From positions 1-64,000 of the forward strand of contig QJPP01007595.1 in NCBI GenBank assembly GCA_003996215.1: a stretch of 64,000 nucleotides of DNA, read 5' to 3'. This stretch comes from Jaltomata sinuosa (Eukaryota; Streptophyta; Magnoliopsida; Solanales; Solanaceae). The translations under genes were made by a program, and so were the position numbers. The number at the start of each line of letters is the position of its first letter. Positions within the stretch are counted from its first letter, which is position 1. Shown here piece by piece: positions 35,181 to 46,690 of this stretch. Below the pieces are notes generated by a model that saw nothing but the letters and a program-made list of their open reading frames with translations, made no database searches and had not been told where the DNA came from.

Positions 35181-38100
35181 TGTATTGACCCTTCCAGTCA
35201 TTTACGCGAGTTCTCCTTTCTTGTACCATTAGAGCTTTCTTATAGCATCCCCAAGTCACTTATGGCTTGCTAGGATCAGTAGTTCGGTGCCCAGGCCATT
35301 TATTTGGTCTTTTTGGCAGTTCCTGGTTTTAGAGATTTTAACTTTGGAAATTGTTGACTTCATTCAACATTCATAGTGAACATGCTCAAAATTGAATTCC
35401 GACAGTTTTGTTAGCTCTAGAGCGTGGACTTTTGTCTAAAGGGACATTTGGTCAGGATCCGGGAGCTTTTCAGCTTGGAATTCTCTCTCGTTTGTGTTTT
35501 TAGGCCAATTGGGCTATTTTGGTTGACTTGGGTCAACATTCAGAGAAGATGGCCTGGGATGGAAATTCCGTCAGCGCTTTTAGCTTCAGAATTTTGAGTT
35601 TGTGTTAGTTAGTTGGTTGGTTTGGGTTCCAGATGAGCCGGGCTCATTTCGGGTGTTTGGTTGGCTTTGACTAGTGTTGACTTGGGTCAACATTATTTCG
35701 AAACAACCTCATATGGAAAGTTCATTGATTCCATTGAGTCCTGAATATCGTTTCCACTCTAATAGCATTTTTGGTTTATGAGTATTGTGTTCTGATTGTG
35801 CCTGAAATGCCCCGTAGAAGTTTTATCTGTTGTTGGTTTTTTCTGGTTGGGTGGCCTTTAGCACGATCATGATCCTTTGCGTGATAGCGCTGGCCTATGA
35901 TTTCCCCTTCAACACAATCACGCTCCTCTAGCGTAATTGTGCTGGTCTAAGTTTTTCCCTTTAGCGTGATCGCACTCCTGTAGCTCGATTGCACTGATCT
36001 GGGACTTTTCTTCAGTGCGATCACGCTCCTTTAGAGCTATAGCGCTGACCAGCGACCAGCTGCTATATAATTCTTTGGCCTTCATTTTTCCAGCCAGTTT
36101 TCTTCATTTCCCTCAACTCCTAGGCACCTAAATCACTCTCTAAATTGCTCCATTTCAGTCCTAACTTTTGAGAGGTCAATTGTTCATCGATAATTCGCGA
36201 TCCTTTGATTATTGGTAGGTCCTCTTCTTCCCAAAACCAATTTCCTCCATTGTTGCATAAACCTTCATTGATGCTCATGACCCAACCTTGGAATATTGTG
36301 TAGAATCTTCCCCTCCAGCTTGTGCATGCAAGTAGGCTTGAAGGATTACTCGTGTTTGCCTCAATTTCCATTATTTTGGTAAGCTTTCTTGTCCAATTTC
36401 TGGTTATTTCTTGAAAATTTCCATCTTAAATGCTTGGCTTTAGCGGGCTTTTTAGGGCCTCATTTGTTGTCCATTTTTGCTCAATTTTTGGGCATGCGCT
36501 CCCGGGAGGGTAAGGAACACAAGTGTGTTTTTCCTTTCAAGTTTTGGGTCGCAGGGCACACGGGCCTGTTTGTGACCTGGTTATGCTTATGGAATTATGG
36601 GTATTGTTAGTCTTGTGTTGACATGTAGATTACTATTTTGGTATTAGTTTTGCAAGTTGGAGCTTCCCAGAGCAGTTCGACCCCGGACGACGCCGTCCCC
36701 GCAGCTATTCATCGAACGACAGGTAGGTTATAGCTTTTCCTACCTAGACTCTGCGTATATAGGCTATAACTTCATTAATTAACATCCTTGGGTGGATTGT
36801 TATAGGTTGGTACCCCAGGCCTTGTCCACCTTGTTCATCCGTTTAATTCATATGTTGTTTGTAGCATTCGCGTAGTATTGAATATTACCCTTGTGGTCTT
36901 GTGCGGCCTTGTATTGACTCTGGAACATAGATTGTGGGTTATTTAGGGAATGTCCGCGAGTCCCAGACATAGAGATTATCCTTTTAGGCTGGTTATGTCT
37001 GTTGAGTAGCTGTTGGGCCTATGCAGGGCTGATATGAGTTATTGTGAGCCGTTGGGATAATTTTATATTTGTGTGTGAGCATATCATCCATTAAAAAGAT
37101 TTTTCCCCTGCATTTTTTACTACAGTTTTGGTTGCGAGCCACTACAGACGGTTTTCCTAAACCTGCATGGCCCTAGGGGCCCATTTTTGGTACAGTTGAT
37201 GATAGAAAAGGGGATTTTTTTGGATGATTTTGCACTAATTTTATTACTGGTACTAGTCTCTACTGGGCAGAGCACCAAACTTGATTTTATTACTGATACT
37301 AGTCTCTGTCAGGCAGAGCACTAGACTTGATTTACTAGAGTTTTAGACCCAGCCATACTCCGAGCACCCTTTGAGAGGGTTACTGAGACTTTGATCACTT
37401 TATTTAGACCCGAGTATACTTCGGGCACCCTTTGAGAGGGTCTTTTGAGATTACTACTACTGTTGTAGACACGGGTCAAAGCCAGGCATGTACTACGAGG
37501 TTTCGAGTTTTGAGCTACATTTGAGACTTAGCCACTGGCTTGAACCTGGACTTGAATCCGGAGGACACGTTCTGAGATTGAGTTTTTGTATGTGGTTGAG
37601 AGGGAGACCTCCATGGACCCCTGTCATTCCTGGGCCATAGGCTAGGAGCTGATGCAGCGTGCCAGGAGGGGGGTGTACGGCAAAGGAGAGGTACATGGTT
37701 AAGAGCCATCCATGGGTCTCGCCTCTGTATGGGCCCGAGGGGTACCTGAGGGGCAACATACTGGTTACTGGCACATCATATCATATCATGCATTTTATTC
37801 CACCCTTGTTTGTTGTGTGTTCAGTGTACGCCAGTTGTATGGGCGGCCGGAGGGGTTTGTATTCACTTGATTGCGTTCCTCGGCTGTATGGGCGGCCATT
37901 GGGACTGTACGTAGATTATACTTACTCATGTCTTTATTTAGAGCTTGTCTTGGCACTTGGTTATCGAAGGATTAGTGATGGTTAACCTGTTGAGGCTTCG
38001 GTTGTGGGATTTCTTATTATTGATAGGGCTAGGGAGTCCTATCTTATTGAGGTACTTTTGTGTGTCCTTCTGAGCAGAGTATGAGATTATGGTTCTTTTC

Positions 38101-39025
38101 TTGTCGAGATTTGAGTAGTATATCTCAGTTTTTATGGGTTAGTTGTTCCATCTTAGGGTTGTACTTGTGATGTGAATTCCTGTTTATGCTATCACGTGAT
38201 TTTATTGGTGTTATGATTCCCTTATACTTATTTACTCCATTTTGAGTATTTTAGACTGCTTTACGTCTTTTCGTTTTACTTGAGGTTACCGGTATACCAC
38301 CATTTTCTCAACTTTCTTTCTCTCTTTACTTACTGATATTATTTTGCAAGGACCCCAGGTGCGTTCTACTTTCCTTCACCTGTGATTATGTGTAATTGAA
38401 TCCTCTGTGCTAGCCTATTTTACTTATAGCTTTTGGTTGCCTATTCTCTATGCTAGCACTTTGTGCTTCCTCTATTGCTTTAGTAACTGCTTTCTTGCTA
38501 TTTGTTACTTACTGTTTTTATATCTTTTATGCGCTCAGTCAGCCGATGATACCTACTGAGTACCCGTTATTTTGGTGCTCATACTAGACTTTTGCACTTT
38601 TTGTGCAGATATTAGTTGAGCTTTCACCATTGATCCCATTGGAGACTCATATAGATTGTGGATATTCGAGACTAGGATGAGCGCCGGATGGTCGGGGATT
38701 GACCGTATCTCATCTTTTGGCACTATTACTCCTTTTACTTTCGGAGACAAATTGTATTATATTTTGTTATTTCTAGCACTTATACTCTATTAAAAGCTTC
38801 TGTACTATCGATACCAAGTCTTGGGGTTGGTGTAGCTTCCTTTATGTATATATTCGAGTTTGGCTTTTGCTTTGTCTACCTTTACTTTCTTCTTCCACTT
38901 ATTTTTGCTTGTTGGTGCATTTTTGTTAGATAATAGCCCATTACTAACCATTCTGGGCTACGGGAATTGGTTTGCCTACTAGGGGTTATAGGTGCCATCA
39001 TGACCTGAGAAATTAGGTCATGAAA
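35181..39025 (+). mobile_element. 5' LTR of plus-strand gypsy element 5
   Basis: Starts TGTATTGACCCTTCCAG (consensus TGTAATGAACC) and ends GGTCATGAAA where TGACA is expected, 3,845 bp. A PBS follows at 39028. It contains four roughly 51-bp units of a CG-palindrome array (35859-36060), TATATAA at 36064-36070, a 58-bp-type array at 37340-37470, and the GTAGCCCATTACTAA-like block near 38935. It interrupts a minus-strand LTR of the same broad family. Confidence 0.87.
35859..36070 (+). promoter_or_regulatory. 51-bp CG-palindrome array and TATA box in LTR 5
   Basis: Four units start near 35859, 35910, 35962 and 36012. Each has the form AGCGTGATCGCACTCCTGTA followed by a partly complementary GCTCGATTGCACT and then a CTTTTCTT spacer, so each unit can fold on itself. 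TATATAA (36064-36070) and a CT-rich leader follow immediately. Confidence 0.75.
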
Positions 39026-39027
39026 GC

Positions 39028-39040
39028 TTAGTATCAGAGC
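39028..39040 (+). other. Primer binding site of element 5
   Basis: TTAGTATCAGAGC matches the initiator tRNA-Met primer site TGGTATCAGAGC except for one base, two bases after the LTR end. Confidence 0.85.
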
Positions 39041-39388
39041 TCTAGGTTCACCAGTTTCATGGTACAAAAGTAAGTGTCTAAGTAGAGTCTCGCTGATCGG
39101 TATGATGATATTTGTATCCTATCTGCGGGAGGCTACAGGGCATTATTAAGAAAAGTTTCATCTTCTTGGCTCCTTGTTGTGCGTTCTTGGCTCTACTGTC
39201 TTTTAAACTTCAGTTGTTCATTTATTCTCAGGTGCCTAAAATGAATTCGACAACGACTGGTTCCGAGGCTTCTGTGCCTGTTGCTTCAGTACTTCCGTCA
39301 GTGCCAGTACTTTGGAGTGACAGTTTATTGCCTCAGATAGGGGGTGTAGGGCCAGCCCAGCCTCTGATTGGATATGTAGCGACCCCAG
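39041..39388 (+). pseudogene. 5' leader and gag start of element 5, truncated
   Basis: Leader sequence equivalent to 15960-16160 of element 4 is followed by an ATG at about 39241 (MNSTTTGSEASVPVASVLP), a proline/valine/serine-rich Gag N-terminus. After about 50 codons it runs straight into LTR sequence at 39389, so the gag domain, pol and the start of the 3' LTR are all deleted. Confidence 0.7.
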
Positions 39389-41619
39389 TTCTTGTCCAAT
39401 TTCTGGTTATTTCTTGAAAATTTCCAACTTAAATTCTTGGCTTTAGCGGGCTGTTTAGGGCCCCATTTGTTGTCCGTTTTTGCTCAATTTTTGGGCATGC
39501 TCTCCCTGAAGGGTAAGGAACACAAGTGTGTTTTTCATTTCAAGTTTTGGATCGCGGGGCCAGCGGGCCTGTTTGTGACCCGAATTTCTACCCGTTATGC
39601 TTATGGCATTATAGGTATTGTTGGTCTTGTGTTGACGTGTATATTGCTATTTTGATATTAGTTTTGCAAGTTGGAGTTTCCCGGAGGAGTTCAATCCCGG
39701 ACGACGCTGTCCCCACAACTATTCGTTGGATGATAGGTAGGTTATAGCTTTCCCTACCTAGACTCTGTGTATATAGGCTATAACTCCATTTATTAACATC
39801 CTTGGGTGGGTTTTTATAGGTTGGTACCCCAGACCTTGTCCGCCTTGTTCGTTCGTTTAATCCATATGTTATTTGTAGCATTCACGTAGTATTGTATATT
39901 ACCCTTATGGTCCTGTGCGGCCTTGTATTGACTCTGGAACATAGATTGTGGGTTATTTAGGGAAATGTCCATGAGTCCCGGACATAAAGATTATCTTTGT
40001 AGGCTGGTTATGTCTCTGGAGTAGCTTTTGCGCATGTGCAGGGATGATAGGAGTTGTTGTGAGCCGTTGGGATATTTTTATATTTGTGTGAGAGCATATC
40101 ATCCATGAAAAAGATTTTCCCCCTGCATGTTTTACTACAGTATTGGTTGCGAACCACTACAGAAGGTTTTCCTAAACTTGCATGGCCCCGGGGGCCCATT
40201 TTTGGTACGGTTGATGATAGAAAAAGGGATTTTTGGATGATTTCGCACTGATTTTATTACTGGTACTAGTCTCTGTTGGGTAGAGCACCTGACTTGATTT
40301 TATTACTGATACTAGTCTCTGCTGGGTAGAGCACTAGGCTTGATTTACTAGAGTTTTAGACCCGGCCACACTCCGGGCACCCTTTGAGAGGGTTACTTAG
40401 ACTTTGATCACTAATTTAGACCCGAGTATACTTCGGTCACCCTTTGACAGGGTATTTTGATATTACTACTACTGTTTTATACCCAGGTCAAAGACGGGCA
40501 TGTACTATGAGGTTTCGAGTTTTGAGCTACATTTGAGACATAGCCACTGGCTTGAACTCGGACTTGATTCCGGAGGACACATTTTGAGATTGAGTTTTTG
40601 TATGTGGTCGAGAGGTAGACCTCCATGGACCCCTGTCGTTCTTGGCCCATAGGATATAGGCCGACGTAGCATGCCAGGAGGTGGGGTGTACCACGGAGGA
40701 GAGGTACACGGGAAAGAGCCTTCCATGGGTCTCGCCTCTATATGGGCCCGAGGGGTACCTGAGGGGGAACATACCGGTTTCTGGCACATCATATCATATA
40801 ATGCATTTGATTCCACCCTTGTTTGTTGTGTGTTCAGTGTACACCAGTTGTATGGGCGGCCGGAGGGTTTGTATTCACTTGATTGCGTTCCTCGGCTGTA
40901 TGGGCGGCCATTGGGATTGTAGGTAGATTATACTTACTCCTGTATTTATTTGGAGATTGTCTTGGCACTTAGTTATCAAAGGATTAGTGATGTTTAACCG
41001 GTTGAGGCTTCGGTTGTGGGATTTCTTATTATTGAGAGGGCTAGGGAGTCCTATCTTATTGAGGCAGTTTTGTGTGGCCTCTGAGAAGAGTATGAGATTC
41101 TGGTTCTTTCTTGTCGAGATTTGAGTGGTATATCTCGGTTGTTATGGGTTAATTATTCCATCCTAGGGTTGTACTCGTGATGTGAATTCCTGTTTATGCT
41201 ATCACGTGATTGTATTGGTGTTATGATTCCCTTATACTTGTTTACTCCATTTTGAGTATGTTAGACTATTTTATGTCTTTTCCCTTTACTTGAGGTTACC
41301 TGTATACTGCAATTTTCTCAACTCGCTTTCTCTCTTTACTTACTGATATTGTTGTGCAAGGACCCTAGGTGCGTTCTCCTTTCCTTCACCTGTGATTCTG
41401 TGTAATTGTATCCTCTGTGCTAGCCTGTTTTACTTGTAGCTTTTGGTTGCCTATTCTCTATGCTAGCTCCTTGTTCTTCCTTTATTGCTTCAATGACTGC
41501 TTTCTTGCTATCTGTTACTTACTATTTTTATATCTTATATGCGCTCAGTCGGCCGATGATACCTACTGAGTACCCGTTGTTTTGGTGCTCATACTACACT
41601 TCTGCACTTTCTGTACAAA
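39389..41619 (+). mobile_element. Truncated second LTR of element 5
   Basis: Parallels 36387-38615 of the 5' LTR over its whole length, with scattered substitutions. It begins mid-LTR at TTCTTGTCC and ends mid-LTR at about 41619, just before the terminal 400 bases. The left junction shares TTCTTGTCC with the LTR. The right junction shares AATAT with the minus-strand LTR sequence that follows. Open frames of 80-105 codons in it (and in 37493-37985) are repeated LTR shadows, not genes. Confidence 0.85.
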
Positions 41620-42911
41620 TATCGTACTAACCTGGACTCCAGCCATCCCAACACCATGGCCTCAGGCCTATAAATCCGCATACCAAGGCAACCAAAAGAA
41701 TATAACACTATAAGAACAACCAGAAAACCAAGTAAGAAACTACCCTACCATGAACAATACCCATCGGATGCTAAGGCCGACTATTCTAATACAAATACTA
41801 AAATGGAACACTACACTATCTACTAACCGCCACAGGACCTTCCTAAGGAAATCCACTATACGGAACTAAGTATAAAGCATACAATAAATGAAACTTGAGC
41901 AAAGCACCACTATACTGACCTGATTCTGGCTAGTCGTATCTTCGCAGCCTCAGGCCCATAATTACATGATAAATAGAACACCAAACCAGCAAGAATAATA
42001 ATAATAATAATACCGAAGCAATGATAACGTCTACTCTATACTGAACCTTTATCCAATTCTATGCTATGGCTCCCTAATCTAAAAAGATCAATCACAAGCA
42101 GTCTAGACTAACTAAAGCATCTCACCCTAATCCCAAGGATATTACACAATCTACGCCAAGTCTTACGAAAAGCTACAGCCTATACTAAGGATTGCTAGCC
42201 AAATTCTTACTTTAGAGCACCTAAATAACCTATAAGGATTAATAAGCCTACTCATAACCATATCCATACCACAAGATCCCACCAACCATTAGAAAGTTAT
42301 TATATTCATACCTCATACGACCAAAGTCTAGAAAATAGTAAACCATAACCTACCAGAAAAGCTAAGCACGCGCGCACAATCCAATTCACAAGACCAGAGC
42401 CTATCTCTCCCGAGAAGTATCCGCAAGCTGCCCCAATATCATAACAATGATATACACGTCAAAACTAGACTAACGATACCCATAATTCTATAAGAATAAA
42501 CGGGTCAAAATTTGGGTCACCGGCATGCCCGTGGGCCCCACAACCAACAGCTGGAAACAAAAGAGCACACGATGATCCCAATGACCCAAGGAGTGAATTC
42601 CCTGAATGTTGAGGGAATTGGGCAAGAAATTTGGGCTAAAACATCCCACCCCCAAGAGAACAAAGAGGGAATTTGAAGGAACTAAATCAAAATTTAGCAA
42701 TAAAACTTACCGAATTAAGGCCGAAAAAATGATCAATAAGCAAGGATGATTATCCTCCAAGAGATTTGATGAACAAAGTGAAGGAAATGGAGGTTTAGAT
42801 CTATTATAATAGAGGATTCGGAGTTTGGGAGTTTAAACAATAAAGAAGAGGCTTAATTTAATATATTTGCCAGCAGATACCGCAAATGCGACACTTTTAT
42901 CGCAAATGCAA
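41620..42911 (-). mobile_element. LTR fragment of minus-strand element C (U3-truncated)
   Basis: Follows 24147-25452 of LTR A, including the AAT run, and ends at the CGCAAATGC array, where it joins pol of C. The break is the same as at 32330 in element B. The part equivalent to 22615-24147 is missing, with the plus-strand element 5 in its place. Confidence 0.82.
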
Positions 42912-44077
42912 AAGCGAACAGTCTCCTGAATCACTAGAAGCGAAAGATCTCCTGAATCGATCTAGTTAAAAGTGCCACAAATAGAGGAAGTCTTCCACAA
43001 CCCTCTTGAAATAGTCTGCTAACCCGTAAAGTCTGAAACACAACCAAATCCTAATCTATCTCCTCCCTACTCCTTGAGTAGACTCAGCTGCCACCTAAGA
43101 ATACTTTAGTAACTGGAACCCGAAAAGGATTTGAATATGATGCTCAGTAATCTGCAACAACTAATGGGGCATGGGTCAAACCAAAAGGCATAGCTGGCAA
43201 CTAATAAAGGAACGAGTCCTGAGGTAGCCCTTGCAATGCCCACCACCCTGACCCTTAACAGAAGATAACCCAAATCTCAAACTCTGACTTTAGAAAACAA
43301 TTCTGCAACCTGAACCTTCATCAATCGCAGAAATTGACCCAAAGGAAGAATGTCAAAACCAACACCATAAACAAAAGCAAGACAACCCAACAACCCAGAA
43401 ATGGAAAAACCAAGCATAGATTATTTATGGAAGCCCACTAACCATAACGACTAGGCTTACCGTGCTTTGCAACCCAATATAGTTACTACCCAAAAGCCAA
43501 CATACTCGATCCACTACTAAAAGAATTCTTATACAGGGTAGATATATGCACAAGTACCACAATCTCACCATGCAAGTGGATGAGAAGTAAGGTAAGCATA
43601 TTTATATAAGGACATGCAAACCTTACATCGAACAATACCAAAAGATCACTGATGATAACAAAATCGTACCTATGATAGAAGCATCTGTGTGACTCCATGT
43701 GCCATGACTACTTCACCGATACGGCTGGGGACCATCACTAACAACCTGGGAGCCATCCTACAAATCTGTGCAATGCTCCTGGCCAGTGATGCTGGAACTC
43801 GGAGGGGGTAAAACACCCTAAATCTCAGACAAGTCCTAGCAAAGTGTTCCTTCTCAACACAAACATAGCAACCCCGACTAGAAGTGCCCCGCTGAGAAAA
43901 TCTGGCTGAACCTGAGTGGCCACCACAACCTAGATACCTAGAATGTAAGCCTCGAGAAGTCTGACCTAACCCCTGACTACTCTGCCCACTGTTCCTCGAA
44001 CAATCGCTCCTTGAAATCTGAAATGCCACAAGAACTGGCCAATGAAACTGGAAATGTTATGGGTGACTCCCACGAGA
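42912..44077 (-). pseudogene. Pol remnant and 3' part of gag of element C
   Basis: Minus strand: RT connection and RT remnants (42960-43230), protease-like sequence (43380-43700), and the gag C-terminus at 43670-44029. The latter carries an intact zinc knuckle CYVCVEKEHFARTC (C-X2-C-X4-H-X4-C). The sequence breaks at 44077 within gag, where a solo LTR is inserted, and continues at 46691. As in B, the integrase core and tail are absent. Confidence 0.75.
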
Positions 44078-44379
44078 GAAACTATAACACCCCGTACCTT
44101 TCAAAACCTATGTGACTAAGTAAATATCGACGAAGGTATTTGAGCTCGAGATTGTGAAGGGGTACTTTGGCCTAGAATTTGAAATGGTCAAATGTATATA
44201 AGTGTTAAGTTAAATTATAAGGAGGAGGGTTTTGAAAATGAGATAAAACAAGTGAGGTACTTGCTCGACTTATCTAAGATCTTAGGTGACAAGTAGGTGC
44301 ATCACCTACCTACGCTAACGAACTAAGTTCCGAGGGCCGATTACGGGCAGCAACACCATGGATTATTAGACCTAATGGT

Positions 44380-44611
44380 AGCCCAAATGAAGCTTAAAGT
44401 TGGCCCATCAAAGCACAACCAAATCTGGCCCAAACAACTACAAAAGTTAGCCACCAATATTGACCACATTTTGACCCAAGAGAAGCCCAAAATCAGCCCC
44501 AAAACTTAACCCTTTTGAGGCCCAAGCAAAGGGTAATTTAGGCCCAAGTTTCTTGACCCATTTTGGCCCAAATATACTCAAAAAAGTCGGCCAAAAAGGT
44601 CCCTTTATATA
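44380..44611 (+). promoter_or_regulatory. Site II (TGGGCY) cluster upstream of a TATA box in the solo LTR
   Basis: GGCCCA occurs at 44402, 44427, 44519, 44541 and 44565, and AGCCCA at 44380 and 44484. On the other strand these read TGGGCC/TGGGCT, the plant site II motif known to bind TCP factors in promoters of growth-related genes. TATATA follows at 44606-44611. The motif count is seen directly; function is inferred. Confidence 0.6.
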
Positions 44612-45795
44612 GGGCTTTTGCTGATCAATGTTCATCACAAAAAGCTGGAAAATTCTCTCTTATCTCATTTCCTTTTTGGCAGCCCTTCTTTCCCTTTAGG
44701 GTTCTAAGAAGACCAAGATTAATTGAAGCTTAAGGTGAGTTAAACAACTTGTTATCTTGGTATTAATCTACTACATATAGCTAGGATATCCTATGGTAAG
44801 AAAGACATGAACTATGGCAGCCCCTTTCTTATGATTTAACACATGGAAATTGTGTAACAATTAAGAGATTTCTTCTTCTCTTGTTGGTGTATGTGTAGGG
44901 GGTACTTAAGCTTTTAAAGCATCAATAAAAAGAGGATAAAAACACCCCTTCAAGTGTGGTAAGTACTCTGCCCATAATCATATTTTTGGATTGAAGTTCG
45001 GATAGACAATTGTTGTTGAATTGTTGTTAAGAACTCACGGGACGGCGATCGGAAGCCGTGGGTTCAATGTGTTGCTATTGTATTTCGACATGGTGAGTTG
45101 TGTAGGGGCTGTTTGATGTGTTTTGTATTATTGGAGGCAGTAGGTTGGTGTGTGTGTGATGTGTATTGGATAGGGGAGTAAGGTGTGACGATACACCTTT
45201 AATTAATGCAAAATACGTAAATCTGCCCGGGAAATGTTTAGCTACTGTTTTGGGGATGTTGCAGCAGGTTTAAGAGCTAATATTAGCTTCATTATACCCT
45301 TGTGTTGTAGATTAACTTAATAAAGGAAAGTCCAAGTTGTGGTAAGCGCAATCTTCGGAAAGAACGAGGTATGTTAAGGCTTCTTTATTCCTTATCGGCA
45401 TGAATCTAGAAATAGAACTCTAAATCTCCGAAAGAAGGAATTTGAGTATTTTGTTGTAAGAGAGCTGATTTGGTAACTCAACAAGTCTTAAGGAACTAAT
45501 TTATACATTATGGTGATTCAAGTCGCCTTCTTATAAAAATCTGATTCTTTTTGCACGAAATGTAAGTTATCCTTTTGTCAAGTTTCTTCTTTGTATTGTG
45601 ATCTCTAATCAAGCTTTAGAAAGTATACAATGAAAGTTAGAAAGTCAAATCCCCATTTATATGTGTTTGGTATGTTGATTCCAACACCTAGTAAGCCAAG
45701 GCTAAAGAAGTTATCTAAATGAACCTTCATAAATAACAAGAATAGCTTTGAAGGTCAATCTAGTAATACACTTATTATGTGTGGTTTGCGTGTTA

Positions 45796-46000
45796 GTGTG
45801 CACCGAGGTGCTACTGCCATATTGAGGCTATTATATACATAGTGTGCACCGAGGTGCTACTGCCATATTGAGGCCATTATACACATAGTGTGCACCGAGG
45901 TGCTACTGCCATATTGAGGCCATTATATACATAGTGTGCGCCGAGGCGCTACTGCCATATTGAGGCTATTAAATATAGGGTGCGCCGAGGCGCTGTTGTG
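45796..46000 (+). repeat. 46-bp minisatellite in the solo LTR, about 4.4 units
   Basis: GTGTGCACCGAGGTGCTACT begins units at 45796, 45842 and 45888. A fourth unit of 45 bases starts at 45934 with GTGTGCGCCGAGGCGCT, and a partial fifth at 45979. Each contains GCACCGAGGTGC, a perfect 5-bp stem (GCACC/GGTGC); in units 4-5 both arms change together to GCGCC/GGCGC, so pairing is kept. Confidence 0.92.
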
Positions 46001-46690
46001 GTTCAGTGTGGGTTATAAAGAGTGAGTTGCAGCGTGAGTTAATGCATGTGTTGTGTTCTAAAAAGAATAAAGGAGAAAGAGCTTAACGAGTCTTACCAAT
46101 TACAGTTTACAAGTTTCATATTTTATCTTGTTCAGATTTACTACTTGCGACTTGCTTTTATGCTTCTACCTTACATGCCAGTACATTATTGTCGTACTGA
46201 CGCCCCATTGCCTGGGGGCGCTGCATTCATGCCTGCAGGTCCAGACAGAAACCCAGATAGACCTCTTCAGTAGGAGTTGCGGAGTTCAGCCATTTTGGTA
46301 AGCTCCATTCTTCCTGGAGCTGACGAGTCAGAGGTCTAGCTTATATTTTGACCAGGTTATGTATATGTACAGCTTATGGGTAGTCCAGGGCCCTGTCCTG
46401 GATATGAGATATTTTACTTACTCCTAGAGGCTTGTAGACGTGTATATGTACATCAGTGTTGGGTATGGCCTTGTCGGCCTTGTTATTAGTTATCTACTAT
46501 GATAATAGCCTTGTCGGCCTTGAGGTTGCTTAACTACTATTGACCTTTCAGTGTTTCCAATTGTAATTCTTAGAGACCTTGTCGGTCTCAGACCCCCAGC
46601 AGGTTCAACAGAGATACACTCTATTTTGGCACCCTCGGCCTTTTGGGGCTCCGGGTGTTGGTCATGCCTCCCATGGTTTGGGGCGTGACA

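Larger units (their letters stand above)
44083..46690 (+). mobile_element. Solo LTR of a different gypsy family
   Basis: Begins TATAACACCCCGTACC (consensus TGTAACACCCC, second base changed) and ends GGGGCGTGACA, 2,608 bp. It is flanked by GAAAC on both sides (44078-44082 and 46691-46695). Removing it and one GAAAC rejoins gag of element C (compare 28390 and 33510). No internal region, PBS or second LTR is present, so LTR-LTR recombination removed the rest. It contains TATATA at 44606-44611, seven site II motifs upstream, a 46-bp tandem repeat and repeated CCTTGTCGG words near 46460-46590. It resembles neither of the other two LTR families beyond the termini. Confidence 0.92.

Noticed and set aside
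37493..37985. Frames of 64-108 codons, repeated again at 40505-40926
   Set aside because: Both sets fall in the same part of two LTR copies, with a shared sequence and no domain. They are LTR shadows.
46046..46273. 75-codon frame in the solo LTR
   Set aside because: It has no motif and lies in the terminal third of an LTR. Nothing supports it as coding.
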